Shown here: one piece after another, positions 50,932 through 59,605 of the stretch | How the letters are laid out: the number at the start of each line of letters is the position of its first letter | Position numbering within the stretch: the stretch's first letter is position 1 | From: Bradyrhizobium sp. ARR65 | GTDB lineage: Bacteria; Pseudomonadota; Alphaproteobacteria; Rhizobiales; Xanthobacteraceae | Assembly (NCBI RefSeq): GCF_000472385.1 | Contig: NZ_AWZU01000034.1 | Span: forward strand, 546-64,545 | DNA: 64,000 nucleotides | Direction of reading: 5' to 3' | Notes under the pieces: model-generated | The model's input: the letters and a program-made list of their open reading frames with translations, nothing else | Told to the model about the DNA's origin: nothing | Database searches by the model: none | Translations under genes and position numbers: made by a program

Positions 50932-52262
50932 GAGAAGACGGACGACGCCAGCCAGCGACTGAAGAGCGGCGACGCGTGGAGCGGCGGCCGAATCCTCCTT
51001 CCGCAAGGTGGTCGTGGCTGGTTGCGGCCGCCATCGTTGCCGTGCTCGCAATAGGGGTGCTCGGCCATTGGCGAACCAGTACTGCGGCGAAACAGACTCA
51101 AGAGGAGACCAATAGCGACGAGCCGCAGGTGCGCACCGCGGCTGCAAAGCAGCTTTCAGATCCGATCAAAACGACCCTGCCGGGGCAGACGTTGGCCTTT
51201 GATCAAGCCAATATCTATGCGCGCGCCACGGGTTACGTGGCCGAACGGAAGGTGGATATCGGCAGCCGGGTGAAGCAGGGCGAATTGCTCGCGAAAATCG
51301 CCTCTCCCGATCTCGATCGCCAGCTCGATCAGGCGGAAGCGCAACTGGCGCAGCTCAAGGCGGCGGTTGCGCAGGCGACCGCCCAAGTGAGCGTGGCAGA
51401 GGCGAACCTGAAGCTCGGGAACGTCACCTATGCACGAATCGGCTCGCTCGCTGCAAAAGGTTACGAGACGATGCAGAATCGGGACAATCAACAGGCCAAC
51501 GTGTCGAGCCAGCAGGCCAATGTCGACGCTGCCAATGCCGGGGTGAAGGTCGCCGAAGCCAACGTGGAAGCGCAACAGGCAACCGTCAATCGGCTGAGAA
51601 CGCTGACAAGCTTCGAAGAGGTGCGCGCACCTTTTGACGGCGTGGTGAGCTTCCGCAACGTCGATGTCGGCGATCTCGTCAATGCCGATACCGGTACCGG
51701 TACGTCGATGTTCGGGGTGGTCAAAGACGACGTGCTGCGGGTCGCTGTGAATGTGCCGCAGACTCTGGCCGTGGGGATCAGGGATGGCTTGCCGGCCAAG
51801 GTCCACGTCTTCGAGTTGCCTGACCGGACCTTCGCCGGCACGGTCGCGCGCAATGCAGGTGCGCTTCAGTCGGTGAGCCGCACCCTGCCGGTTCAGGTCG
51901 ATGTGAAAAACCCGGACCACGCGCTCAAGGCTGGGATATACGTCAATGTCGAGATAGACGTGCCGCGGGAACGCCCGAATGTCTTGGTTCCGGCCGAGGC
52001 GTTGATCTTCGACGCGCAGGGCCTCCGGGCCGCGACCGTCAAGGACAACGAGATCCATTTGCAGCCCGTGGAAATCTACCGCGATCTGGGTCAGACCCTC
52101 GAATTGACGAACGGGCTTAATGGCGGCCAACAAGTGGTGTTGAACCCACCCACCACGATTCACGAAGGACAGAAGGTACGCACTGCTCCGGAGGGCGGCG
52201 ATCAAGGCGACCAGAAGAACCAAAAGGAGGCGTCAGCCGAGAACGGCGGCCGGCAAAGATGA
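50928..52262 (+). CDS. RND efflux periplasmic adaptor (HlyD-like)
   Basis: Membrane-fusion protein of 444 residues. A positively charged cytosolic start is followed by one helix (WSWLVAAAIVAVLAIGVL, about 30-48). The lipoyl-like domain with YVAERKVDIGSRVKQGELLA follows, then a long coiled-coil hairpin (about 130-220, QAEAQLAQLKAAVAQATAQ), then VRAPFDGVVSFRNVDVGDLV, and beta-barrel regions. The C-terminus is Gln/Gly/Lys-rich. ATG 50928 overlaps the pump stop (ATGA). The order permease-adaptor is reversed relative to acrAB. The ORF continues upstream in-frame only as a shadow. Confidence 0.92.
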   Translation: MREDGRRQPATEERRRVERRPNPPSARWSWLVAAAIVAVLAIGVLGHWRTSTAAKQTQEETNSDEPQVRTAAAKQLSDPIKTTLPGQTLAFDQANIYARATGYVAERKVDIGSRVKQGELLAKIASPDLDRQLDQAEAQLAQLKAAVAQATAQVSVAEANLKLGNVTYARIGSLAAKGYETMQNRDNQQANVSSQQANVDAANAGVKVAEANVEAQQATVNRLRTLTSFEEVRAPFDGVVSFRNVDVGDLVNADTGTGTSMFGVVKDDVLRVAVNVPQTLAVGIRDGLPAKVHVFELPDRTFAGTVARNAGALQSVSRTLPVQVDVKNPDHALKAGIYVNVEIDVPRERPNVLVPAEALIFDAQGLRAATVKDNEIHLQPVEIYRDLGQTLELTNGLNGGQQVVLNPPTTIHEGQKVRTAPEGGDQGDQKNQKEASAENGGRQR

Positions 52263-52277
52263 TTGCCTGCTGCTGGG

Positions 52278-52376
52278 GCATGGTCCGGAAAAAGTGTGCA
52301 GCGGTTTTCCGAAAAGATCATGCTTAAGCAAAAACTTCAAAAGCGCGATGACGATTCAACCTGATTTCATCGCGCT
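52278..52376. repeat. Rhizobial intergenic palindromic element
   Basis: Two nested inverted repeats. GCATGGTCCGGAAAA is mirrored by TTTTCCGAAAAGATCATGC, and AGCGCGATGA (52342-52351) pairs perfectly with TCATCGCGCT (52367-52376). I recall a near-identical mosaic (CCGGAAAAGTGTGAAGCGG) in many Hyphomicrobiales intergenic regions. It lies between the adaptor gene and a convergent small gene. Confidence 0.72.
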
Positions 52377-52391
52377 CGGGTTCAGTACGCC

Positions 52392-52583
52392 TCAGGGCCA
52401 TTCGATCGGCTTGAACGGCAACTGCCGGCGGCTCATCTCGCGCTGCAGTTGGTCGGCATATGCTCTCACGCTCGCGCCGATCAGACGGTAACGTCCTCCC
52501 AGCCGATTATCCGCGGCGACCTGCCGCCGAACGCTCTCATAGTAGGCCAACAAACTCTCATCGGTCGAATCGCCAAACTTCAT
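52392..52583 (-). CDS. Small hypothetical protein
   Basis: A protein of 63 residues from ATG 52583: MKFGDSTDESLLAYYESVRR, then LGGRYRLIGASVRAYADQLQ and a Pro-rich end (FKPIEWP). It is mostly helical and soluble. The frame runs back to ATG 52655, but the internal Met fits a compact protein better; both ribosome binding sites are weak. Similar small proteins occur in Bradyrhizobium as hypothetical entries to my recollection. Confidence 0.6.
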   Translation of the reverse strand: MKFGDSTDESLLAYYESVRRQVAADNRLGGRYRLIGASVRAYADQLQREMSRRQLPFKPIEWP

Positions 52584-52787
52584 GACTGAACGCCCCGAAA
52601 CGGATGCTTGCACCGCCAAACTTGTTCCACAGGTATTCCAGTCAGGCGTTTTCATATGTTAATTCCCGCGAGCGCCGGTGATCGACTCCCGCAAAAAGCG
52701 AGTAAAGTGTGACTAAAAACCCACGGTTCTATCCCCTTGGGAGCGACGGTCCGGAGCGTCGCAGCGCATAATTGCAGGTTCCATCGG

Positions 52788-53858
52788 CTATTGCTGGCTC
52801 GCCAGGGTCAGGCGGCCGCGAGATGCCTTCGCCGGGCCTTGCCTCGAAAGCGCGACCGTGGTGTTGCCGCTTGCGAGCTGCAGGGCGAAATAGGCGACCG
52901 TGGCTTCGATGCCTTTCCTGAGCGGCACGCGCGGGCGCCAGCCGAGCACCTGCTCGGCCGCGTCGATGATCGGTCTGCGCCGCTTGGGATCGTCCTGCGG
53001 CAACGGCCGGAATTGGAGCGGAGACGTCGAGTTGGTGCAGGCCAGCACCTCGCGGGCGACTTCCTCGATCGTCATTTCCTGCGGATTGCCCAGGTTGAAC
53101 GGCCCGGTGACGGAGGTCGGGCTCTGCATCAACATCTCCAGGCCGCGGACGAGATCGTCGACAAAGCAGAAGCTTCTGGTTTGGCTTCCGCTTCCATAGA
53201 CGGTGATCGGCTCGCCATGCAGCGCCTGCACGATGAAATTGGAGACCACGCGACCGTCGTTTTCGAGCATGCGCGGACCATAGGTGTTGAAGATGCGCGC
53301 GACCTTGACTTCAAGCCCGTGAAGCCGGTGATAGTCGAACATCAGCGTCTCGGCCGCGCGCTTTCCCTCGTCGTAGCAGGCCCGCGGCCCGGTCGGATTG
53401 ACGTGACCTTGATAGCTTTCCGGCTGCGGGTGCACCTCGGGGTCCCCGTAGACTTCGCTGGTCGAAGCCTGCAGAACACGGGAAGATTTCTTCCGCGCAA
53501 GTTCGAGCACATTGATGGTGCCGATGACGCAGGTCTTCATCGTTCCGATCGGGTCTCTCTGATAGTGCCGCGGCGAGGCCGGACAGGCGAGATTGAAGAT
53601 GCGGTCGACGTCACCCTCCACGGAAAGCGGGTTGCGCACGTCGTGCTCGATGAAGTGGAAGTTCGGGTGGTTCAGCAGCGGCCGGATGTTACGGAGCGAT
53701 CCCGTGAAAAAGTTGTCGACGCAGATCACGGTGTCGCCGCGCTGCAGAAGCGAGTCGCACAAGTGCGATCCGATGAAGCCGGCGCCTCCGGTGACGAGCG
53801 TGTGGCGAGCGCTGCGATCATAGTTTCGGGTGGTGATGGGCGTATGTATCGTCATCAT
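52788..53858 (-). CDS. UDP-glucuronate decarboxylase (UDP-xylose synthase)
   Basis: NAD-dependent SDR-fold enzyme of 356 residues converting UDP-glucuronate to UDP-xylose. TGGAGFIGSHLCDSL (about 23) is the NAD loop, and ACYDEGKRAAETLMFDYHR (about 160) has the YxxxK pair in the form typical of UXS. The HPQPESYQGHVNPTGPRACY block upstream also matches. It is the last gene of an eight-gene glycan operon, nine bases after the glycosyltransferase stop. GAGGAG lies directly before two ATGs, so the true start may be 53855. It would supply xylose, or with a further epimerase arabinose, for the glycan. Confidence 0.92.
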   Translation of the reverse strand: MMTIHTPITTRNYDRSARHTLVTGGAGFIGSHLCDSLLQRGDTVICVDNFFTGSLRNIRPLLNHPNFHFIEHDVRNPLSVEGDVDRIFNLACPASPRHYQRDPIGTMKTCVIGTINVLELARKKSSRVLQASTSEVYGDPEVHPQPESYQGHVNPTGPRACYDEGKRAAETLMFDYHRLHGLEVKVARIFNTYGPRMLENDGRVVSNFIVQALHGEPITVYGSGSQTRSFCFVDDLVRGLEMLMQSPTSVTGPFNLGNPQEMTIEEVAREVLACTNSTSPLQFRPLPQDDPKRRRPIIDAAEQVLGWRPRVPLRKGIEATVAYFALQLASGNTTVALSRQGPAKASRGRLTLASQQ

Positions 53859-53867
53859 CTCCTCAAG

Positions 53868-54992
53868 TTACATTTCCGCGACATGCATGGTTCGGCCGGC
53901 GACATTTCGACGCGGTACTTCCAGCCGTCGGCTTGCCGCTTCCAGATAATAGTTCTCCAATTGCTGGGCCCGGTGGTCGGGCGTGTGGTCGCGCAGGATG
54001 CGCTGACGCGCGTGCTCGGCAATCGACAGGCGTGTGTCCTCGGGCATTTCATTGATGATCTCGATGACCTCGCGCGGGCTGCTGGCAAGCAGGATCTCCG
54101 ATGAGGGGGCGAAGATCGTCTCGAGACCGGACCAGCGGTCCGAAATGATCGGCGCGCCGCAGGCCGCCGCCTCGAACAGGCGCACGCTGGGCGAAAAGCC
54201 GAGCGAGCGCATATCGGCCCGTGTCACGTTGAGCGTAAAGCGCTGCTGTGCATAGAAGGTCGGATGGTCCTGCGGAGCGATGTGCTCGATGCGTTCCACA
54301 TTCCCCGGCCAAGCGAGATGGTCGGGGTATTTCGAACCTGCGACAGCGAAGCGCTGCTCCGGATGCTCCAGTGCTGGCGCCAGCAGCAGCTTTTCAAGCT
54401 GCAACTGGCGGTCGTCGCTGTACGTGCCGAGATAGCCGAGTGACCATTTGGGTTTTGCCTTGCGCGGCCGATACAATGCGAGGTCCGCGCTGCAATACAA
54501 GGTGCGCGCCATCGGGCTGCCATAGACGTCCTCGATCATGCCGGGGACCGGGCCGCCCGAGAACGACAGATACAGATCAAAGCGCGGGATCATCGCCGCC
54601 GAAATATACTCAAGGCCGTCATCGAGACCGGCGAGCGTGACCGGCGTATCGATGTCGTAGAACGCCGTGAGGCCTTGCGTGTGTGCGGTGACCCATTCGG
54701 CGATCGCGATTCCATCGGGCACATAGGAGCCGATGATGACGAGATTGGCATCGCGAATGAGCGGACCGAACAGCCGCGGCATGTCCTGCAGGTGCTGATA
54801 AAGCCGGACGGTCCAACTCGAGGGCTTGGTCAAATCGCGGTTGTTGCGATACCAGGGCATGTCGCGCTCGAGAAAGGTGACCCGGTGGCCGCGCCGGGCC
54901 AGCGCTTCGAGCAGGGCGCGATAGGTGGTCGCGTGCCCGTTGCCCCATGACGAGGTAACCGAAAGTCCGATGACGACGATTTTGAGGTTCAT
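53868..54992 (-). CDS. CgeB-like glycosyltransferase, copy 3
   Basis: A protein of 374 residues with a two-Rossmann GT-B layout. N-terminal IVVIGLSVTSSWGNGHATTY then LLEALARRGHRVTFLERD, and C-terminal PSVRLFEAAACGAPIISDRW and HTPDHRAQQLENYY, match the glycosyl_trans_1_2/CgeB group (DUF3880-like). The same positions in the two upstream genes read alike, so the three are paralogues. Donor and acceptor are unknown. ATG 54992 overlaps the preceding stop. It lacks a signal peptide, so acts in the cytosol. Confidence 0.84.
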   Translation of the reverse strand: MNLKIVVIGLSVTSSWGNGHATTYRALLEALARRGHRVTFLERDMPWYRNNRDLTKPSSWTVRLYQHLQDMPRLFGPLIRDANLVIIGSYVPDGIAIAEWVTAHTQGLTAFYDIDTPVTLAGLDDGLEYISAAMIPRFDLYLSFSGGPVPGMIEDVYGSPMARTLYCSADLALYRPRKAKPKWSLGYLGTYSDDRQLQLEKLLLAPALEHPEQRFAVAGSKYPDHLAWPGNVERIEHIAPQDHPTFYAQQRFTLNVTRADMRSLGFSPSVRLFEAAACGAPIISDRWSGLETIFAPSSEILLASSPREVIEIINEMPEDTRLSIAEHARQRILRDHTPDHRAQQLENYYLEAASRRLEVPRRNVAGRTMHVAEM

Positions 54993-56077
54993 TCCGCGGC
55001 CTCTGTCCTGATGTTCATGCCTTCGAGCAGTTGCTGAAATTGGCGGGCCCGATGCCTGTATGTGTGATGGGCCAGGATGCGCGCTCGCGCGCGCCGCGCG
55101 ATGGCGCTCGCGCGCGTGGGTTCGAGCATATCGAGATGCCCGGCCACCTCGTCGCCGTTCGCGGCCACCAGCACTTCGGTGCCGGGCTCGAGAAAGTGAT
55201 CGATGCCGTCCCAGGCATCGGTGATCAGACAGGCGCCCGCGCCGACCGCCTCAAACACGCGGGTTGGCGGCGAAAAGCCGTATTTGGCCATGCTGTCTCG
55301 GTTGATGTTGAGGGTGGCGAGCGCTGATGCGAAGAATGCATTGTGCTGACCGGTGCCGACATGGCCGGATTTGCGAATGTTCTGCGGCATCGGTTTGGAA
55401 TCCCAGCCCGCTCCGCCCAGTACAAAGCTCCTTGCCGGCAGACGGTCGGCCACCTCGATGAAGAACTGCTCGACGCGCCGTTCGCGATCCGGCAGACGGT
55501 TGGCGAGCAGGCTGAGGTCGCAGGCAAATTCCGGTATCGGCGGCGCCGGATGGTGTGTCGCCGGATCGAGCGCGTTGTAGATTGGGACGCAGTCGCGCGC
55601 CCCCGCTGCGCGATAGCCCTGCGCGACGGGCTCGCCGCCGCCGTAAGTGAGTACGAGGTCGTAACAAGGGATGGCGCCCCGGAGGTGATGGCCTGGATCG
55701 GCGGCAATTGCTTCCAGCGTCGCCGGCGCATCGACGTCCCAATAAAGGCGCAGCGCCCTTGACTGAATTTCGGCGACCGCGTTTTCCAATTCGATGTCGA
55801 ATACCCCGACGCCGCTGGCCTTGACCAGGATGTCGGCCGATCGTGCGGCGGCGGCGAGCGAGCGCTGCCACCCTTCTGACGTCGCGGGATAGATCACAAC
55901 CGTGGCCCAGGACGGATCGTCGATGTCGCGATGTGCCTGGCGGGCGAATGCATCCGGCTCGAAGAAGGTGATGTCGTGGCCGAGCGCCGCGATCTCTTTC
56001 AGGATGCCGCGATAGTAGGTCGCGGCACCGTTCCAGTAGGATGAGACCAGGCTTGAACCGAAGAAGCAGATCTTCAT
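54989..56077 (-). CDS. CgeB-like glycosyltransferase, copy 2
   Basis: A protein of 362 residues from ATG 56077, with the same architecture as its neighbours. The start is MKICFFGSSLVSSYWNGAAT with YYRGILKEIAALGHDITFFE. The C-terminal half has PPTRVFEAVGAGACLITDAW, followed by EPGTEVLVAANGDEV and HTYRHRARQFQQLL. The middle (about 120-160) contains ALRLYWDVDAPATLEAIAAD, near the position of AFYDIDTPVTLAGL in copy 3, a likely conserved Asp motif. Start and stop each overlap a neighbouring gene by four bases. Confidence 0.84.
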   Translation of the reverse strand: MKICFFGSSLVSSYWNGAATYYRGILKEIAALGHDITFFEPDAFARQAHRDIDDPSWATVVIYPATSEGWQRSLAAAARSADILVKASGVGVFDIELENAVAEIQSRALRLYWDVDAPATLEAIAADPGHHLRGAIPCYDLVLTYGGGEPVAQGYRAAGARDCVPIYNALDPATHHPAPPIPEFACDLSLLANRLPDRERRVEQFFIEVADRLPARSFVLGGAGWDSKPMPQNIRKSGHVGTGQHNAFFASALATLNINRDSMAKYGFSPPTRVFEAVGAGACLITDAWDGIDHFLEPGTEVLVAANGDEVAGHLDMLEPTRASAIARRARARILAHHTYRHRARQFQQLLEGMNIRTEAAE

Positions 56078-57204
56078 GCGACAGCTCCCTCGCATTCCGG
56101 CCGCGCCGCGAGGGGCCGCGAAGTGCGGATCTGGTCGACAAAATCGAGGAGCTCGCGCGCGCGGTGCCGACAGGTGTGACGTTCCGTTACGAGGCGGAGG
56201 CCGGCACTGGCGGTCGCGGCCGCAAACTCCGCATCATGCGAGAGCGTCCGCAGCGCGTTGCGCATCTGCGCGCCATCGGCTGCCCTGACGTAGGACCCCG
56301 GCGTGAAAAGGTCTTCTGCATCCTCCCATGGCGCCGAGACAATCGGAATTCCGCAGGCCATGGCCTCGAACATCCGGATGGTCGGAATGCCCGGCAACGC
56401 ACGAACATACGGACCGCGCGGCACGTGAACGGTCATCCGCGCGCCGGCGAAGGCGAGCGGAGCCCGATGTGCCGGAAGCCAGCCGCCGAATTCGATCCCG
56501 GCCGCTTTGATTTCGTCGAGCGCCTGCTCGGGATAGCGGACCCCGAAAATCGTGGCGCGGAGCCTGAGGGTTGCCACGGGCTCGATGAGATATTCCCGCA
56601 GTTCGCTGCTGCGCTCGTCATCCCCCCAGTTTCCGATCCAGACGAGGTCCTGAGTCTTCGTGATGTGCGTTAGCGGGCGATAAAGCTCTGTGTCGGCGCC
56701 CTCGTGCCAGGTGAAAGCCCTGTTCGCCCAGCCGAGGCCAAGGTAGATCTGGCGCAGCACTTCGCCGAAGGCGAGAACCCCGTCGAAGCCGTCGAGGTCG
56801 AAGCGTGCGAGTTCCTCGCGCGCGGTGACGGCGCGATGGTGCGTGTCGTGGAACAGCAGCGTGAACGGCGCGCCTTGTGCACGACGCCGGCCGACGCGTT
56901 CGATCAGATCAGGCGAATTCCACTCATGCACGATGACCAAGTCGGCCACATCGAGCGCCTCGTCGAAGTCGAACGATTGATCGTAGAGCCGGACCGAAAT
57001 GCCCGGGAACATCTGCGGCACTTCGCGAAGCGTTTGGTGGCCCCCGTCACGGATCGCATTCAAGCGACTCCAGCCATCTGCCGGCTCGTAGACGACGACG
57101 TGATGGCCGAGCCTGTGCAGCTCGCGCGCTATGCCGCGCAGGAAGTGCGCATTGCCGTTGTTCCAGCACGAGGAGAATGCGTGATAGAAGAGAACGCAGT
57201 TCAT
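56074..57204 (-). CDS. CgeB-like glycosyltransferase, copy 1
   Basis: A protein of 376 residues from ATG 57204, first of the three tandem paralogues. It starts MNCVLFYHAFSSCWNNGNAH with FLRGIARELHRLGHHVVVYE. The C-terminal donor-site block is PTIRMFEAMACGIPIVSAPW and the end is HTCRHRARELLDFVDQI. It is the most divergent copy: FHDTHHRAVTAREEL (about 120) replaces the YDIDTP/WDVDAP block of the other two. A much longer frame upstream of 57204 is a shadow inside the GT4 gene. Start and stop overlap neighbours by four bases. Confidence 0.84.
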   Translation of the reverse strand: MNCVLFYHAFSSCWNNGNAHFLRGIARELHRLGHHVVVYEPADGWSRLNAIRDGGHQTLREVPQMFPGISVRLYDQSFDFDEALDVADLVIVHEWNSPDLIERVGRRRAQGAPFTLLFHDTHHRAVTAREELARFDLDGFDGVLAFGEVLRQIYLGLGWANRAFTWHEGADTELYRPLTHITKTQDLVWIGNWGDDERSSELREYLIEPVATLRLRATIFGVRYPEQALDEIKAAGIEFGGWLPAHRAPLAFAGARMTVHVPRGPYVRALPGIPTIRMFEAMACGIPIVSAPWEDAEDLFTPGSYVRAADGAQMRNALRTLSHDAEFAAATASAGLRLVTERHTCRHRARELLDFVDQIRTSRPLAARPECEGAVA

Positions 57205-58322
57205 AGGGAAGCCTCGAGTGCCGGGGTGAGGGTCGGCTTCGGCCCGGGCGCGAGCAGGCCCTGATAGAGCACGACGTAACAATCGATCATTCGCCGCAGC
57301 GAATAGTTTCGTGAGCGCGCCGCTGCGGCCTGCTGTAGCGCCGTGCGTTTCGCGGCATCGCCGCTCAGCTCGGCCAAGGTTCGGTGAAGCACGGTCGCAT
57401 CGGTCGGATCGACAAAGAAAGCCGCCCCATCCCAGAGCTCGCGAAAGGTTGGAATGTCTGAAAGGACGAGCGCGCATCCCGCCGAAGCGGCTTCGAGAAC
57501 GGACAGACCAAACGGCTCGTAAAGAGCGGGACTTACGAAGATCGCGGCCCGCCGCATTAACCGAGCCAGTTCGGCATGGGAGACTTGACCGAGCAACTGA
57601 ATTGCCGAGGGACCATTTTGAGAGCTCTCCGCCGGTCCCGCGACCAGGACCGGCCAATTGAGCCTGCCACCCGCGTGCAGCAGTGTCGAAAGATTTTTGG
57701 CTGCGTCCCACATCCGCCCCGCGGCGAGGATGAAATCGCCTTTTCGATCTGGAGGTGCGTCGGCCGACGCAATGCCGTTCCAGATCACAAAGCCGGGCGA
57801 GCGAGGCCGATATAGATCGACAACTATATCGTGATAGGCCCGGCTGGGACAAACCCAGGCCTGCGCATGATGCAGCCCGGCAGCGACCGCTCCCGCATAG
57901 TTGCGCCAGCGCGCCTCCGATAGCCACGCGGTGTCCTTGCAGGCAGCCGCCCACGAATTGACGCAGGAATGCGCGCCAATGACTGCGGGGCAGTTCCACT
58001 CGAACGCCGCTTCGCGGAAACTGTTGAGATGAACCATGTCCGGCCGCAGCCGCGCTTCGAGCCCGCCGAGGAAGCGGCGGGCGGCCGCCACGTTGCGCCC
58101 CTCCGGATCCTGCCATTCAAGGGCGAGCGACGTTTCGACCAGATGCACCGATGACGCCGAGATCATCGCGCGCTGATCCTCGCGTGGCGGCGGACCCATC
58201 GTGACGAGATGGACATCGGCGCCCCGGCTCGCGAGCGCCGAGGCGAGTCCGCTTGCGTAGGTCCAGACGCCGCCGATGGTGTCGGTCGTCAGCAGGATCC
58301 GGAGATCCGACAAGCGGTTCAT
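57201..58322 (-). CDS. GT4-family glycosyltransferase
   Basis: A protein of 373 residues of the retaining GT-B type. TTDTIGGVWTYASGLASALA with RGADVHLVTMG (about 13-44) is the acceptor-side start, and GDFILAAGRMWDAAKNL (about 210) begins the donor domain. The E-x7-E region is SPALYEPFGLSVLEAASAGC (about 285), giving the two conserved Glu residues of GT4. The gene's ATG 58322 shares one base with the stop of the radical SAM gene (TGATG). It probably adds an early sugar before the CgeB-like enzymes act; the order is inference. Confidence 0.9.
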   Translation of the reverse strand: MNRLSDLRILLTTDTIGGVWTYASGLASALASRGADVHLVTMGPPPREDQRAMISASSVHLVETSLALEWQDPEGRNVAAARRFLGGLEARLRPDMVHLNSFREAAFEWNCPAVIGAHSCVNSWAAACKDTAWLSEARWRNYAGAVAAGLHHAQAWVCPSRAYHDIVVDLYRPRSPGFVIWNGIASADAPPDRKGDFILAAGRMWDAAKNLSTLLHAGGRLNWPVLVAGPAESSQNGPSAIQLLGQVSHAELARLMRRAAIFVSPALYEPFGLSVLEAASAGCALVLSDIPTFRELWDGAAFFVDPTDATVLHRTLAELSGDAAKRTALQQAAAARSRNYSLRRMIDCYVVLYQGLLAPGPKPTLTPALEASL

Positions 58323-59605
58323 CAGATCACCTGCGCTTCTAACGCGCTCAGCGGCATGGGGCGTTCCTCCTGAACGTCGCTGAACTGGTTGAACATGGCA
58401 AGATAGTGCGCATGGGCGCGCTCCCATGCGAAATCGTCGGGCTCGCCCCAAAGCCTCCGGTAATCCGGCGAGCCGGGATAGGGATAGAGCGGCACGGGAT
58501 CATTGGCCCAGACGCCATTGTCCTGCATTTTCCTGCGCCAACGCTGCACGACCGGATCGTCGTCCTGCGGCATCTCGATGAGATTGGCCTGGACGAACGG
58601 CACGTGCTTTCGCGCGTGGATCAGCCGATCCGCGAGCTGGTCCGTTGTCATCCTGCAGTTCTTGGCAAGCGCCGCGCGCCCCTCGGCGGAAAGACTCTCG
58701 ACACCCGCCTCGATCGAGACGCAGCCGGCTCTGCCGAGAAGCTCGAGCATCTCCGGCTTCCAGAGATCGATGCGAGTCTGCACGCCGAATTTGAGGCCGC
58801 GCCCGACCAGGCCCTTCAGGAGCTCGGCATTTGGCAGAAAGATCTCGTCGATGAAATAGATGTATTCAGCGCCGCGGCGACGCAGGTGATCGATCTCCGC
58901 GAGGATGATTTCGGGCGGACGCTTGCGATAGGCGTTGCGGAAGTTCTCCTTGGCGCAGAACGTGCAGTTATAGGGACAGCCGCGTGAGGCCTCGACTTCG
59001 GCGCCGGGACCAACCGGCTCCGCTTCGAAGCGATGGTGATGATGCTGGTGCCGTTGCACCATTTCAGCCGGCCAGTCGAGCGGCGGTTGATCGGAGAAGG
59101 CCACCGCCTGCGGTCCGCCATTGACGCGGACGCGTCCACCATTCTCCCAGCATAACCCCACGAAGTCGCGCTCGCCGTTTGCGAGCCGCAACAGACTGTG
59201 CTCGCATTCACCCATCACGATGATGTCGGCCGCTAGCTTCTTCAGCGCGGCGCGTGGCGTCGTCGAGCCGTGCGGGCCGACCGCGACAAGCGTCGGGGCG
59301 AGATCGCGAAGCGCGAATGTCAGCTCTTGGGGCACGCGCAGCTCCGGCGGCGCACAGCGCCAAAACAGGTAGGTTGGTGCCGTGGTCACGACGATCATGT
59401 CGGGACCAAAGGCGCGCAGTTCAGTCTCGATCTGGGCGAGCGAGAGACCGAACATATGCGCGTCGAGCAACAGGGTGGGATGCCCGGCCACGCGGAGATA
59501 ATGCTGCGCAATTCCGAACTCGAGCGGCAGATGTGGCGATCGACAGCCGAAATAGATGCTGCCCTCGAAATGCCAGTTCGGGTTGATCAGGGCGACGCGC
59601 GTCAT
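58322..59605 (-). CDS. B12-binding radical SAM protein
   Basis: A protein of 427 residues with two domains. Residues about 1-165 form a cobalamin-binding-like domain (LINPNWHFEGSIYFGCRSPH, LLLDAHMFGLS, IIVMGECEHSLLRL). From about 195, RGCPYNCTFCAKENFR gives the CxxxCxxC cluster site of the radical SAM domain, followed by IYFIDEIFLPN and GVQTRIDLWKPEML. Family members methylate or rearrange unreactive carbons. NCBI models by Haft include such a protein in an oligosaccharide cluster (TIGR04295, from memory). It sits between two sugar epimerases and the glycosyltransferases, so it probably modifies a sugar. It overlaps both neighbours. Confidence 0.86.
   Translation of the reverse strand: MTRVALINPNWHFEGSIYFGCRSPHLPLEFGIAQHYLRVAGHPTLLLDAHMFGLSLAQIETELRAFGPDMIVVTTAPTYLFWRCAPPELRVPQELTFALRDLAPTLVAVGPHGSTTPRAALKKLAADIIVMGECEHSLLRLANGERDFVGLCWENGGRVRVNGGPQAVAFSDQPPLDWPAEMVQRHQHHHHRFEAEPVGPGAEVEASRGCPYNCTFCAKENFRNAYRKRPPEIILAEIDHLRRRGAEYIYFIDEIFLPNAELLKGLVGRGLKFGVQTRIDLWKPEMLELLGRAGCVSIEAGVESLSAEGRAALAKNCRMTTDQLADRLIHARKHVPFVQANLIEMPQDDDPVVQRWRRKMQDNGVWANDPVPLYPYPGSPDYRRLWGEPDDFAWERAHAHYLAMFNQFSDVQEERPMPLSALEAQVI

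Noticed and set aside
56074..58116. A 680-residue fusion of a CgeB-like protein with an upstream extension
   Set aside because: The extension is the wrong frame of the GT4 gene; ATG 57204 with a four-base overlap explains the CgeB-like start.
59020..59050. His run in the radical SAM protein (HQHHHHR) as a special metal site
   Set aside because: It lies between the two domains in a poorly conserved place; chance or a linker is as likely.
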